From JANQMY01 sp965227095 (GTDB taxonomy: Bacteria; Pseudomonadota; Alphaproteobacteria; JANQMY01), in NCBI GenBank assembly GCA_965227095.1, contig CBDDFL010000002.1:1-64000 (forward strand): a DNA stretch of 64,000 nt. Reading direction: 5' to 3'. Shown here one piece after another: positions 1 through 8,466 of this stretch (positions are counted from its first letter, which is position 1; every line of letters begins with the position of its first letter). The position numbers and the translations under genes were made by a program. The notes below the pieces were generated by a model that saw only the letters and a list, made by a program, of their open reading frames with translations, ran no database searches and was not told where the DNA came from.

Positions 1-1
1 G

Positions 2-963
2 GGTGTCAGGCCGTTTAATGACTTCCAGAACAACGCCATTACTCTTGGGGCGAATAGAGCCTTGGGTGAGGGTTGGGTTTTCCCAACGTCGGAGAATGTC
101 TTTCTCAACACGGCGCAAGGACAGGATATTGGCGACACGCTTGATCCGACTGGCGTCGACACGCTTCGTGCCACGGCAAGGGGTGATTTCCTTTACGGAG
201 GCGAGGGGTTTAATGCGGCTCTGGACGTTGCCAACAAAGACATTCAGAAACGTATCCTTTCAACATTTGGCCGGACGGGGCAGCTTAATGGTGGCCTTGC
301 GCAGGCCGCCAAGCTGAAGCCGCCGCGGATGCATTCGCCCGGTTATTCAGTCAGGAGAGGTCTAACCAGTTAGGGGCTTCTCAAGCGCTTACAGGCCTTG
401 CAGACACAGAACGTTCAAGACAGATTGCGGCCGCACAGGCTCTTCCGGAAATTGCGCTTGCAGCCCCCACAGCGTTGGGGACGTTCGGCAGGCAGCAGCA
501 AGCCCAACAAGAGCGGGAAGATCAGGCGCGCGCGGCTGCTTTTGAACGGATTATCGGAGCGTCTCAGGGGACGGTCCCAACGTCCGCGCTATTAGGGTCT
601 AGTAGTTCTCAACCGCTCTACTCTAACACCGCCGGAAATGTAATTGGGGGTATTGGGCTGTTGGCGTCAATCGCCGGACTGTCGAATAGTTACTACAAAG
701 AGAATATCCGCCCGGCGACCAATCTTACGGGCGCGTTGGAGAACGTCGATATCGTGAAGTGGAAGTACCTTCGCGAGTACGGCGATCAAGACGAACACGT
801 TGGCGCACTGGCTGAAGACTTCCATGCGGCGTTCGGCGTGGGTAATGCGAACGAGCTCAACGCTTTGGATGTTCTGGGCGTGTCTCTTGGCATTATCAAG
901 GAACAGAACAAGCGAATTGAACAACTGGAAAGCAGGATTGAGGAACTATGTCAGGCGGATTGA
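2..963 (+). CDS. Phage tail/fibre protein with C-terminal S74-like chaperone domain; 5'-partial and frameshifted
   Basis: The gene enters the window in frame 2, which is open from base 2 to about 310, and continues in frame 1 to the stop at 963. Neither frame alone spans both parts. The last 100 residues look like an intramolecular chaperone (peptidase S74) domain: YYKENI near its start, then HVGALAEDFHAAFG and a C-terminal coiled coil (KEQNKRIEQLESRIEEL). This domain trimerises phage fibres and spikes and is often released by self-cleavage. One missing C in the GCCGCC run near 305-312 would restore a continuous QAAQAEAAADAF reading. That fits either a sequencing deletion or a genuine mutation. 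The middle is Ala/Gln-rich and probably helical. The next gene overlaps its end by 16 bases. Confidence 0.7.
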
Positions 964-1337
964 TAGGGCTTTTCAAGAACAGCGCACCCATGTTGGATAA
1001 AACGAACCCTTTGGCAAACAATCCCATGCCACCGCCTCAACACGGCTTGCCGGTTATTCCGGACGGTGTTTTGCCACCTCTACAGCAACAGCCCGGTGAC
1101 GTGCCGATGAACCCCATGCCGAAGGCCCAGCCTGGGTTCCTGTCAAAGGTTGGCGATAGGTTGGGCAATCCGCTGGCTCAGTTCTCCATGAACCTTATCG
1201 CGAATTCACAGCCCTCTACACAGCCACAGGGCCTAGGTACGGCCATGGGGCAGTCTATGGACGCTGTAAGAACGGCGCAAAGGGACAGAGAGCTGGAAGA
1301 AATTCTAAGAGCGCTTCAATCAGAGAGAGGCCTGTAA
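948..1337 (+). CDS. Hypothetical phage virion-region protein
   Basis: A 129-residue protein of unrecognised family, starting at an ATG that overlaps the end of the tail gene. The N-terminal half is rich in Pro and Met (residues 20-60). The C-terminal half, from LSKVGDRLGNPLAQFSM onward, resembles the N-terminus of the 413-residue protein two genes downstream (LGRVSNHINEGLNSPLADLS). Both continue with a Ser/Thr/Pro-Gln segment, a GLG/SLGG-type turn and a charged helix ending in Arg/Glu-rich sequence. The two may therefore be paralogous modules. Its stop overlaps the next start as TAATGA, so the block is translationally coupled. The role is unknown, possibly a minor virion or tail-associated protein. 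Confidence 0.7.
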   Translation: MSGGLIGLFKNSAPMLDKTNPLANNPMPPPQHGLPVIPDGVLPPLQQQPGDVPMNPMPKAQPGFLSKVGDRLGNPLAQFSMNLIANSQPSTQPQGLGTAMGQSMDAVRTAQRDRELEEILRALQSERGL

Positions 1338-1678
1338 TGACGATTGTCCCGCAGCAGACTTTAGATCCAGCTCAGGCCGAGTTTTTACGGCGGCAGCAAA
1401 TGGCTGAACTAGCGAACCGCGGCATCGCCATTGGCGGAAGGCCTGGCAACGATATCAAGTTTGGGGCTCCTTTAACGCAGCCTATGCCTGATCCCGTGCC
1501 GCCGGCCATCAAGGAGCTATTTGGACAGCCGAAAATGCCATTCGGTGGAATATTGTCACCGCCTGCTATTAGCCCTGATGCTTTGGAAATATTGCTGGAG
1601 GCGTTGAGGGGGGCCCGCGGCAATGATCTAAGTGGGATCTCCAATAGGGTGAGGTCCCTTTCGGGGGCGGGTGAATAA
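1337..1678 (+). CDS. Hypothetical phage protein
   Basis: A 113-residue protein with no family I recognise. It opens with a Gln-rich helix (QQTLDPAQAEFLRRQQMAEL), continues with a Pro/Gly-rich middle and ends in an acidic-hydrophobic helix (LEILLEALRG). There is no signal peptide or membrane segment. It starts inside the previous stop (TAATGA) and its stop overlaps the next ATG, placing it in the same late operon. It may be a small structural or assembly factor, judged by position only. Confidence 0.65.
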   Translation: MTIVPQQTLDPAQAEFLRRQQMAELANRGIAIGGRPGNDIKFGAPLTQPMPDPVPPAIKELFGQPKMPFGGILSPPAISPDALEILLEALRGARGNDLSGISNRVRSLSGAGE

Positions 1679-2919
1679 TGCTTGGTATTTTCGGCGGACC
1701 TAAGGAAGAGCCGAGTATCGGCCTGCTAGGCCGAGTATCGAACCACATAAATGAGGGGCTTAATAGCCCGCTAGCAGATCTGTCAATTGGCTTGCTCCAG
1801 GCCTCCGCTCCGTCCACGACACCTCAGTCTTTAGGCGGGAATTTAGCGCAAGCCGCTGGCTATGCGTCTCAACGCCAAGCACAACGGGGCCGGAACCAGC
1901 TGATCCGAGATAGGCTTGAGCAGGAACAACAACAGCGCCGCGCACAAGCAATGCTTCAGCAAAAACTGTCGGATCCGAATTCTGGCTTGTTGCCGGAAGG
2001 TCTGGATCCAGAAACGTTTGCGGCCATGAACGCGGCCAATCCTGAAATTGCGGGCATGATCCTGCAACGGAAGTTCTTCCCTGAAGGCGGAAGGGTGCCC
2101 AACGACATTGCGATGTTGGACGCTTTGGGGCTTCCAAGAACACCGGAAGGATTGGCGCAGCTATCAAGGATTAAGGGGCAGAACGGTACGGACGCACTGA
2201 AGACGTTGGCTCTACAGACGCAAATTCTTCGTGACCAGCAAGATATGCGTCTGAAGGGTTTGGAGTTTGAAGAAAACAGAGCTGAGTCCACGCAGAAGAA
2301 GGCTAGCGCAGTCAGCGGTATCAAATCGTTGGCGAAGGATTTGCTACAAGTCGGTAAACACTCCAATAGGCTTTCAGAGATTGGGCCAATGTTCCAAGGC
2401 ACTGATTTACTTCAAGGCCCAGCCGAGAGTGCGCGCGCTGTCGTTGCTGAAGCAAAAGAGGCTCTGGCTCCCGGCCAGCAAAACGCGCAACGTGAAGTCA
2501 TTCAGTTACAAGATGCCATAAACAGTGTTGGTAGCCGCGTAGCCCTGATCGCCGCAAAGAGCTTCGGCTCACAACAGACGAACCAACTGCTTCGCTTGAT
2601 TCAGGAAAGTAAGTTCTCTTCAGCAGACTCAGATCAAGAACGCGCAGATAAGATTGCAAACGTGGCGATGGAAACACTCGCTATAATTCGTACCATGAAG
2701 GAAAATGGGATCGAAGATCTCGACGACGTCGATACGGGTGCTCTTGAGGGGCTAATTGTCGATCAACTCAACCGCGCAAGAAACATCCCTGAAGCGAACG
2801 AAGGGCCGGATCAGTTCGAACAGTTCTTGCTACAGGGCGTGGAGCCGGAAGATATTCAAGACAAAGGCTTGGCGGGGCAATACGACAAGTGGTTGGACCA
2901 GCAGTTAGGCCTTGAGTAG
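1678..2919 (+). CDS. Hypothetical phage protein, mostly helical, probable virion or internal protein
   Basis: A 413-residue, largely helical protein. Residues 1-60 share a pattern with the C-terminal half of the 129-residue protein upstream. A Gln/Arg-rich helix follows (about 70-105), then a long helical body whose repeated charged heptads suggest coiled coil. The C-terminus is acidic. There is no transmembrane segment or enzymatic motif. The start overlaps the preceding stop (TAATG), and its own stop overlaps the GTG of the next gene (TAGTG). It resembles the long helical, poorly conserved proteins often found beside tail or ejection genes, but that role is inferred from position. Confidence 0.7.
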   Translation: MLGIFGGPKEEPSIGLLGRVSNHINEGLNSPLADLSIGLLQASAPSTTPQSLGGNLAQAAGYASQRQAQRGRNQLIRDRLEQEQQQRRAQAMLQQKLSDPNSGLLPEGLDPETFAAMNAANPEIAGMILQRKFFPEGGRVPNDIAMLDALGLPRTPEGLAQLSRIKGQNGTDALKTLALQTQILRDQQDMRLKGLEFEENRAESTQKKASAVSGIKSLAKDLLQVGKHSNRLSEIGPMFQGTDLLQGPAESARAVVAEAKEALAPGQQNAQREVIQLQDAINSVGSRVALIAAKSFGSQQTNQLLRLIQESKFSSADSDQERADKIANVAMETLAIIRTMKENGIEDLDDVDTGALEGLIVDQLNRARNIPEANEGPDQFEQFLLQGVEPEDIQDKGLAGQYDKWLDQQLGLE

Positions 2920-4520
2920 TGACAGAATCAAAGGTTGAACGTCTTCGCAAGAAGCGCCAGCAACAGCCGACAGCTTTAGAACTAAACGGCAAGGTCGAAC
3001 AGCTCCGGCGCAAACGCGAAATGGAGTTGATATCTCCGTCCGAACCAGAGGGTTTCTTTGATAATTTCGGCGAAAAAGCGAAGCGTCTTGGCGGTAGAAT
3101 TGTTGAGCAGATTCCGACAGTAGACATCCCGGGGCATCAAAAGAGGCCTGTCGTGACTGGTTCTGAGGGGAATGCCGGAGCACGAGCATTGGGCCTAAGA
3201 GCCTTAGAGCTCCCCGGGAAGCTCCCCGGCGCGTTAGCAAGTACAGCAGCTACCATTCCGGCTCTAGCGTCCGCAGCGGCTCAGGAAGTGATCGACCCGC
3301 TGGTGGGTAAAGAATCGAGCTTTTTGGAGAATGCGCGGCGCGGGCATCAGCATATTATGAACACAGCGCCGTTTCGGCAGGCAGGACAGTTCAGCGACGC
3401 GGCGCCAAGCGGAGGCGACATCGTTGCGGGCGGGATGACATTAGCCGATCAGTTTAAGACTATGTCTGCGGGCTTTCGGCCCCCTGCATTCGGGGAGCGC
3501 TTCAAGAAGAATAGAGAAGCGGTTCTTGAGAAGACGCTCGACGATGAAAGAAACCACCCATTCGCTACAATGGTAGGGAGGGGGGTTGCTGACGTTGCTG
3601 CTTTGTTGGCTTTGAGAGCTCCTCGAGCGAAAGCGAATGTTAGAGCAAACGCAGCCATTCGCTCGGCAAGAGGGGATTCAGTGACGGCGAACGCTCAGCG
3701 ACTTTCGGACAAGGGCGTTGATCCCACAAGTTTTATGGCGTTTCCCCCTAGTGCAATGAATGCGGTTAAGCGAGAACTCCCCATTGGTTTAAAGCGGGCA
3801 GCGGAAACGGGATCTGAAGCTGCTTTCCTTGCGGCGCTACAAAAGGAAGCGGGTGGGGACCCGGTCGCAGGGCTTATGTTTGGCGCAGGCGGACAGGCTC
3901 TAGGTAGCGGTTCGTTGTTCATTGCCTCTTCTATTGGGCGGACAGCGGGTGCATCGATTACTTCTTGGGGGCTCGCGCTAGCCGGAACGATTGCAGCAGC
4001 AACGAGTTTCAACACAGAGAGTCCAATCCAAATATTAGAAGGCCAGAACGCCAAGTATGGAACGTTCCTACAGTTAGGTGTTCTTTCTGCCTTAGCCGGC
4101 GCGGGGCGGGTAGGGCAGCCGGGAAGCAAGATGACGAACTCCCATACCCTGTCAATTCTCGGGGAGACAGTTTGGAATGCAGGGCGCAGGGCAACAATCA
4201 TTGAGACGGGTGTGTATGTTTCAAACCAGCTGAAACAAGGAAACCGGCGGCCTGCTGAGGTGTTGAGTGTGCTAGAGCGTAACCCAGACGCTCTAGGGGA
4301 CACTATTAAAAACAGACTAGATCGGGCGTTCAAATCCGGCAAGGGCGAATTCGTTCGGGAAATGAACCGGCTAATGAAAAACGAGACGTTTAACAAAAGG
4401 TTGGACAAAGCGCTGGAGACTTTGCCCCCATTGCCAAGTGCCTTTGATCCGCCAGCTGAAGTTAATCCTGAGGACGTTCCTGTGAGTCAACAAGACACCC
4501 CTCTATTACAGGCTGGATGA
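2919..4520 (+). CDS. Large hypothetical phage protein with an Ala/Gly-rich hydrophobic segment (possible internal or ejection protein)
   Basis: A 533-residue protein starting at GTG in a TAGTG overlap. The first 45 residues are highly charged and contain the near-repeat LRKKRQQQ...LRRKREME. An Ala-rich stretch follows at about 105-125, and a hydrophobic, helix-like segment at about 344-364 (SITSWGLALAGTIAAATSF). The rest is mixed helical. No catalytic motif is recognised. Long proteins with amphipathic helices at the end of a virion block are often ejected internal proteins, so that is a plausible but unproven role. The 3' end overlaps, antisense, a small minus-strand gene. Confidence 0.65.
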   Translation: MTESKVERLRKKRQQQPTALELNGKVEQLRRKREMELISPSEPEGFFDNFGEKAKRLGGRIVEQIPTVDIPGHQKRPVVTGSEGNAGARALGLRALELPGKLPGALASTAATIPALASAAAQEVIDPLVGKESSFLENARRGHQHIMNTAPFRQAGQFSDAAPSGGDIVAGGMTLADQFKTMSAGFRPPAFGERFKKNREAVLEKTLDDERNHPFATMVGRGVADVAALLALRAPRAKANVRANAAIRSARGDSVTANAQRLSDKGVDPTSFMAFPPSAMNAVKRELPIGLKRAAETGSEAAFLAALQKEAGGDPVAGLMFGAGGQALGSGSLFIASSIGRTAGASITSWGLALAGTIAAATSFNTESPIQILEGQNAKYGTFLQLGVLSALAGAGRVGQPGSKMTNSHTLSILGETVWNAGRRATIIETGVYVSNQLKQGNRRPAEVLSVLERNPDALGDTIKNRLDRAFKSGKGEFVREMNRLMKNETFNKRLDKALETLPPLPSAFDPPAEVNPEDVPVSQQDTPLLQAG

Positions 4521-4674
4521 GAATCCCTGTCCCACATCGTTCTTGAATAACATCTACAACTGGAGACAGCGTTAGCCAAATAAAACCAACTGTTCCCCCG
4601 GCGGCGGCAACAACAATGGCTGCATCTTTGGCCATCTCGAACCAGGTGTACTTTTTAGGCTCGGCGTTGCTCAT
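4462..4674 (-). CDS. Small membrane protein encoded antisense to the phage late genes
   Basis: A 70-residue protein with a polar N-terminus, one strong transmembrane helix at about 17-37 (AAIVVAAAGGTVGFIWLTLS) and a short C-terminal tail with two Cys. Minus-strand coding is supported by TAAGGAG placed 5 bases before the ATG, a better ribosome-binding site than most neighbours have. It fills the only gap (4521-4719) in the plus-strand late genes, and its 3' end overlaps the tail of the 533-residue gene. The family is unknown. A small phage-encoded membrane protein here could be a lysogenic-conversion (moron) or holin-like gene. Confidence 0.6.
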   Translation of the reverse strand: MSNAEPKKYTWFEMAKDAAIVVAAAGGTVGFIWLTLSPVVDVIQERCGTGILIQPVIEGCLVDSQERPQD

Positions 4675-4719
4675 GGCCGCTCCTTATTGGCATCTCCAAA
4701 ACAACGACACGGTAACTAA

Positions 4720-6321
4720 ATGTCTAACATTGCACAATGGTCGACCACAGCGTCGGGCAATAGCGCTCCTGCGCCCGACGGCTTCCCAGAGGATATGCCC
4801 GCCTCTGGCGTGAATGACGCTGCTCGCGAGGCCATGGCCGCAATAGCGCGGGATTATGAAGACAGACAGGGAAACCTTGTCACCGCTGGGACGGCCACCG
4901 CTTATACGCTGACGACGAATAACCTGCATGCGGCCCTTGCAGACATAGGCATGCTGGCTTTTCGGGCGCATGTGGCGAACACAGGTTCAGCACCGACCCT
5001 CGCAGTAGACAGCTTAGCGGCAAAAACCATTGTTAAATCTGATGGTTCCGCAATAGGTGCTGGTGATATTGCTCTCAATGGCGTCTATCTCCTCACCTAC
5101 AATGAGACCAACGACGTGTTTCACATTGTCCTTGGGGGCGGTAGTTCCAGCGTTATAACAACGCGCGGGGATATTATTTATGGCAATTCCAGCGGGGAAG
5201 CGGCTAGGCTCGCTATAGGGGCGGCTGATACATACCTTAAGTCAGATGGAACAGACGTTTCCTGGGCTGCTGTAAGTGGAGGCGGTGGCGGCGGTAGTGC
5301 CGTGCCCAACGTCCTGTTCAACGGCGGCTTCATGATAGCCCAGCGCGGGACGTCGTTCGACAGTACCACAAACATTGCGAACAATGACGACACATATCTC
5401 TTGGATAGGTGGTTGTTGCTATCCGATGGAAATGATGCGGTAGACGTTTCTCAGGAAACCACCACAGTCCCTGTTGGTTCTTTCTCAGCTTGTAAATTAG
5501 ATGTTGAAACTGCCAGTAAGAAAGCAGGCCTTCTCCAAATTATCGAGGCTAACAATGCCGAAGCCATTATTGGGGGGTCGTGCTCGCTTTCATTTAAGGC
5601 TCGTGCAGGGGGCTCTAATGCGACAGTGGACAAGCTGCGCGCGGCGGTTCTGTCCTGGGACGGTACAGCGGACACGGTTACCAGTGACGTTGTGAGCGCC
5701 TGGAACGGGGAGGGCGCAGACCCCACCCTCGTTGCGAATTGGACATACGAAAACACACCAAGTGATTTAACGCTTACCTCCAGCTATCAGACTTTCAGTA
5801 TTGAGAATATTTCCATTGATACGGCGTCCACAACCAATGTGGCAGTGTTTATTTGGATCGATAATTCAGACGGGACGGTTGGGGATCTTGTGTACATTAC
5901 AGACGTGAACCTGGTGAGCGGCGAAAGCGCCCAAACCTATTACCCCCGGCCATTTGCTCAAGACTTAGCTCTTTGCCAGCGGTACTTTTCCAAAAACTTC
6001 CCCTACGACGACGCCCCCGCCTCGGAAGTCGCCGATAGCTTCGATTTGGGCTACGCACAGTCCGCCTCAGAAATTCGATACTTCCTCTTTTGGCCGCAAG
6101 AAATGGTGGCGGCACCTTCGGTGACGCTTTACGCGCCGGTTTCGGGGACGCCGACGGGTTCTCAGTGGGTCTACACCCGTTCTGGCACGGCTTACAACGG
6201 CGCGGCCACGGTTGTTTCAACCAACGCATCCGGCGCTCAATTTAACATCGCGGCGTCAAGTCTTGGAGTCGACAACGCCTCGAAACTCAACGGTATGTGG
6301 ATCGCAGACGCGGAGCTTTAG
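4720..6321 (+). CDS. Phage tail-fibre or receptor-binding-like protein
   Basis: A 533-residue protein. The N-terminal part contains the kind of short module seen in tail-associated proteins (SGNSAPAPDGFPEDMPASGV), then a beta-rich shaft. A Gly linker (SGGGGGG, about residues 185-192) leads into a beta-sandwich-like C-terminal part that begins NVLFNGGFMIAQRG. It carries a DRWLL motif, a carbohydrate-binding-module-like core and the ending FAQDLALCQRYFSK, a pattern I associate with receptor-binding fibre tips. No clear Shine-Dalgarno precedes the ATG. The gene directly abuts the next one (TAG then ATG), which may be its assembly partner. Confidence 0.7.
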   Translation: MSNIAQWSTTASGNSAPAPDGFPEDMPASGVNDAAREAMAAIARDYEDRQGNLVTAGTATAYTLTTNNLHAALADIGMLAFRAHVANTGSAPTLAVDSLAAKTIVKSDGSAIGAGDIALNGVYLLTYNETNDVFHIVLGGGSSSVITTRGDIIYGNSSGEAARLAIGAADTYLKSDGTDVSWAAVSGGGGGGSAVPNVLFNGGFMIAQRGTSFDSTTNIANNDDTYLLDRWLLLSDGNDAVDVSQETTTVPVGSFSACKLDVETASKKAGLLQIIEANNAEAIIGGSCSLSFKARAGGSNATVDKLRAAVLSWDGTADTVTSDVVSAWNGEGADPTLVANWTYENTPSDLTLTSSYQTFSIENISIDTASTTNVAVFIWIDNSDGTVGDLVYITDVNLVSGESAQTYYPRPFAQDLALCQRYFSKNFPYDDAPASEVADSFDLGYAQSASEIRYFLFWPQEMVAAPSVTLYAPVSGTPTGSQWVYTRSGTAYNGAATVVSTNASGAQFNIAASSLGVDNASKLNGMWIADAEL

Positions 6322-6834
6322 ATGGCACAATACACAGACGAGACAAAGACAGTCATTGAGGCAGGTGGCCGGTTTATCCCCGTAGATCCGAGAAACAAGG
6401 ACTATCGCCGGCTGATTGCGAGCGGCGTTGTCGTTAGCGATGCACCTGTGAACCTTCCCGAAGAGAAAGCGGCGCTTAAGGCGCTGGTTGACGAAAACGC
6501 TGAGCAGGTACGTCTTCAATTCATCACGCCGGGGTTCGGGCAGAACATGGTGTATCTGCAGAAGTGGGAGCAAGCGAAAGTGGCGGTTCAAGAGACCGGA
6601 GACATTCCTGTTGGTAAGTATCCTTTTCTAGATGCTGAAGTTTCCATTACCGCGGACACGATAAAAGAGGTCGCCCAAATTATTGTCGATACGGCGGATC
6701 AGTGGATTGATATCGCCGCCACTATTGAGAACAAGCGCCAGACGGCGAAGAAAAACATTGACGCAGCTACGACAGTAAAAGACGCCAAGACGGCGTCCAA
6801 AGTGGACTGGCGCGCGGTGCTACCAAGACGGTAA
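6322..6834 (+). CDS. Hypothetical phage protein downstream of the fibre gene (possible fibre-assembly partner)
   Basis: A 170-residue protein starting immediately after the fibre stop. The N-terminus (YTDETKTVIEAGGRFIPVDP, then NKDYRRLIASG) resembles the first part of small fibre-associated proteins, which often begin with a beta-hairpin and the phrase 'N.DY..L'. The C-terminal part is helical (IADTIKEV-like helices with many Lys and Ala). No enzymatic residues are recognised. A fibre chaperone role is inferred from position and from this weak N-terminal resemblance. Confidence 0.6.
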   Translation: MAQYTDETKTVIEAGGRFIPVDPRNKDYRRLIASGVVVSDAPVNLPEEKAALKALVDENAEQVRLQFITPGFGQNMVYLQKWEQAKVAVQETGDIPVGKYPFLDAEVSITADTIKEVAQIIVDTADQWIDIAATIENKRQTAKKNIDAATTVKDAKTASKVDWRAVLPRR

Positions 6835-6836
6835 GT

Positions 6837-7535
6837 GTGAGACACATCAACGAAGCCGGCCTTCGAATTCTAAAAGAGTTTGAGGGTTTAGAGCTTGAAG
6901 CCTATCGAGACATTGTCGGTGTTCTAACCATTGGATACGGCCACACCAAGAATGTTGTCGAAGGACAGATTATCTCTGAGGAGCAGGCGGACGAACTTCT
7001 TCGGGAAGACCTTCACTGGGCGCAGGAAGCGGTAGAGAAGCTTGTTACCGTAGAACTGTCCGAGAACGAGTACTCCGCTCTTGTGTCTCTCATGTTCAAC
7101 ATCGGTGAGACACAGTTCGCCAAGTCCACCATGCTCAAGCGGTTGAACCGCGGAGAGTTCGCCTCCGCTGGTGAAGCTCTTGAATGGTTCCGAAAGGGAA
7201 AGGTTGACGGGAAGCTTGTCGAAATCCCGGGCCTTATCAGGCGCAGGGCCGCCGAACGCAAATTATTCATGCACGACAGAAAGCAGATGGGGCTGGATAC
7301 CCCAAGAAAGGTTGAGCCAATGAAAGGCTGGCGCACCATTGGATACAACGTCTTGCTGTTTCTCCTCATGTTTGTGGTGGACCAGCTTCAAACCGTTGTC
7401 CCCGCAGAAAAAGCAAGCATGCACCAAATACTAACAGCCCTAGAGGCGCAGTTACAGGCGGCGTGGCTTGCCGGCAACGTGGCCTTGAGAGCCATGACAG
7501 ACACCCCATTGGGTAAGAAATCAAACGGAGATTAA
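6837..7535 (+). CDS. Phage lysozyme (GH24) with C-terminal membrane segment
   Basis: The endolysin hydrolyses the beta-1,4 bonds of peptidoglycan during lysis. The N-terminal 140 residues carry the T4-lysozyme-type active site: Glu in EFEGLELEAY, Asp in YRDIVG and Thr in TIGYGHT. A lysozyme-like helical body ends at LIRRRAAERKLF. Unusually, the protein continues past the domain with a hydrophobic helix at about 166-188 (IGYNVLLFLLMFVVDQLQ) and a short tail, so it may be membrane-tethered or a fusion with a holin-like segment. The start is GTG, 2 bases after the preceding stop. Small lysis genes follow directly. Confidence 0.9.
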   Translation: MRHINEAGLRILKEFEGLELEAYRDIVGVLTIGYGHTKNVVEGQIISEEQADELLREDLHWAQEAVEKLVTVELSENEYSALVSLMFNIGETQFAKSTMLKRLNRGEFASAGEALEWFRKGKVDGKLVEIPGLIRRRAAERKLFMHDRKQMGLDTPRKVEPMKGWRTIGYNVLLFLLMFVVDQLQTVVPAEKASMHQILTALEAQLQAAWLAGNVALRAMTDTPLGKKSNGD

Positions 7536-7537
7536 AC

Positions 7538-7870
7538 ATGCGAAAATTTGGACTGATGGCTGCCGTCATGGCGGCTTTTTTATTGGGCGGGTGTCAAACC
7601 ATAACCGACACCCTAGAGCGGATTGACCCGTTTAAAGAGACGGACAGTGTACTGAAGTATTGCGAGGTCTATGAATTCGAATTGAACGTTCTCGCCACGC
7701 TGATCGAACAAGAAAAGCTGACGGTGGAACACATCGCCGTTGCCGACAAAGCGATCGAGGTGATCGGGCCTGTGTGCACACAGCCCTCGCCGCCGAACAA
7801 CAAGGAAACCATTCTCATTGTGAAGAAGAACATCGAGGTTCTAACCGGCCTTAGAGAGGAAGTGGAATAA
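7538..7870 (+). CDS. Phage lipoprotein in the lysis region
   Basis: A 110-residue protein with a lipoprotein signal: a basic N-terminus, a hydrophobic core and the lipobox LLGGC, with the lipidated Cys at residue 19. The mature part is helical with three further Cys. It starts 2 bases after the lysozyme stop, and its TAATG overlap couples it to the next gene. It could act with the lysis proteins in the periplasm, but a separate nested Rz1-like lipoprotein is present downstream, so calling this one a spanin is not justified. Confidence 0.65.
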   Translation: MRKFGLMAAVMAAFLLGGCQTITDTLERIDPFKETDSVLKYCEVYEFELNVLATLIEQEKLTVEHIAVADKAIEVIGPVCTQPSPPNNKETILIVKKNIEVLTGLREEVE

Positions 7871-8118
7871 TGTGGCATAAACTTGTCATCGGCCTGCTGA
7901 GTGTAATTGTTTCGCAGCGCGATAGCCTGGGCAAATCATTTGCGGGTTCAGTAACGCTGGACGGTCTAAAATTCATTCGGGACAGCCTGGAACTTCTTTA
8001 CAAAGGCGAACTGTCCGAAGAAGAGCTCATTGAGTATTGGCGGTCGCAAGGGTTTCAGATTGAAGAGGCCCGCGCCCGTTACGAAAGGGCGAAGGCAGAG
8101 TTTCTCGCGGAACAATGA
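7870..8118 (+). CDS. Small hypothetical phage protein
   Basis: An 82-residue protein with a short hydrophobic N-terminus (LVIGLLSVIVS) followed by charged helices rich in Glu and Arg. It is coupled to the lipoprotein upstream by a TAATG overlap and overlaps the next gene by 4 bases (ATGA). The family is not recognised. The location between lysozyme and spanins suggests a lysis-associated or late accessory role. Confidence 0.6.
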   Translation: MWHKLVIGLLSVIVSQRDSLGKSFAGSVTLDGLKFIRDSLELLYKGELSEEELIEYWRSQGFQIEEARARYERAKAEFLAEQ

Positions 8119-8357
8119 TCGCGGGAATCATACGAGGTGTTGCGTCGGCGGTCATCCTGTGGGTCTGGTCGCCGATCTCACATTGGCTGAAGGTTCGACG
8201 AGCGCTCAAAACTGCGGAGCTGAAACGTGAAAACAAAGACCTTAAGAAAAAACTCAAACGCATCACGGATGCAGCCCAGATTGAAGATGATATTGACGCT
8301 CTGTCTGATGACGAGCTTCGTGAGCGCATGCGGAACTCACCGTACAGACGAGATTGA
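8115..8357 (+). CDS. Rz-like inner-membrane spanin subunit
   Basis: An 80-residue protein with an N-terminal transmembrane helix (about 1-24) and a long charged coiled coil (AELKRENKDLKKKLKRITDA). This is the topology of i-spanins, which span from the inner membrane into the periplasm. The 3' part is overlapped in the +1 frame by a lipoprotein gene with an Rz1-like C-terminus, the classical nested Rz/Rz1 layout. It should act with that partner in the final outer-membrane disruption step of lysis. It is short for an i-spanin. Confidence 0.65.
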   Translation: MIAGIIRGVASAVILWVWSPISHWLKVRRALKTAELKRENKDLKKKLKRITDAAQIEDDIDALSDDELRERMRNSPYRRD

Positions 8358-8466
8358 CGCCTGTGCAGGTTTTCGGCCATTGACGTTCTCTTCCAAGGAT
8401 ACTGAGGAAACACGCCGCGAGATCGAAAAGCACAACACCAAGTACGAGAAGTTTTGTAATGAGTAA
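8227..8466 (+). CDS. Rz1-like outer-membrane spanin lipoprotein, nested in the Rz-like gene
   Basis: A 79-residue lipoprotein read in the +1 frame relative to the Rz-like gene it overlaps. The signal ends MTSFVSAC, with the lipidated Cys at residue 35 of this start. The mature part, DACAGFRPLTFSSKD then TRREIEKHNTKYEKFC, matches the Cys-x-Gly, Asp, Thr, Ile-x-x-His-Asn, Cys pattern of phage Rz1-type proteins. The start is GTG with GGAG 7 bases upstream. ATG codons at 8269 or 8287 would give a shorter, more usual signal peptide, so the start is uncertain. Its stop overlaps the next ATG. Confidence 0.7.
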   Translation: MKTKTLRKNSNASRMQPRLKMILTLCLMTSFVSACGTHRTDEIDACAGFRPLTFSSKDTEETRREIEKHNTKYEKFCNE

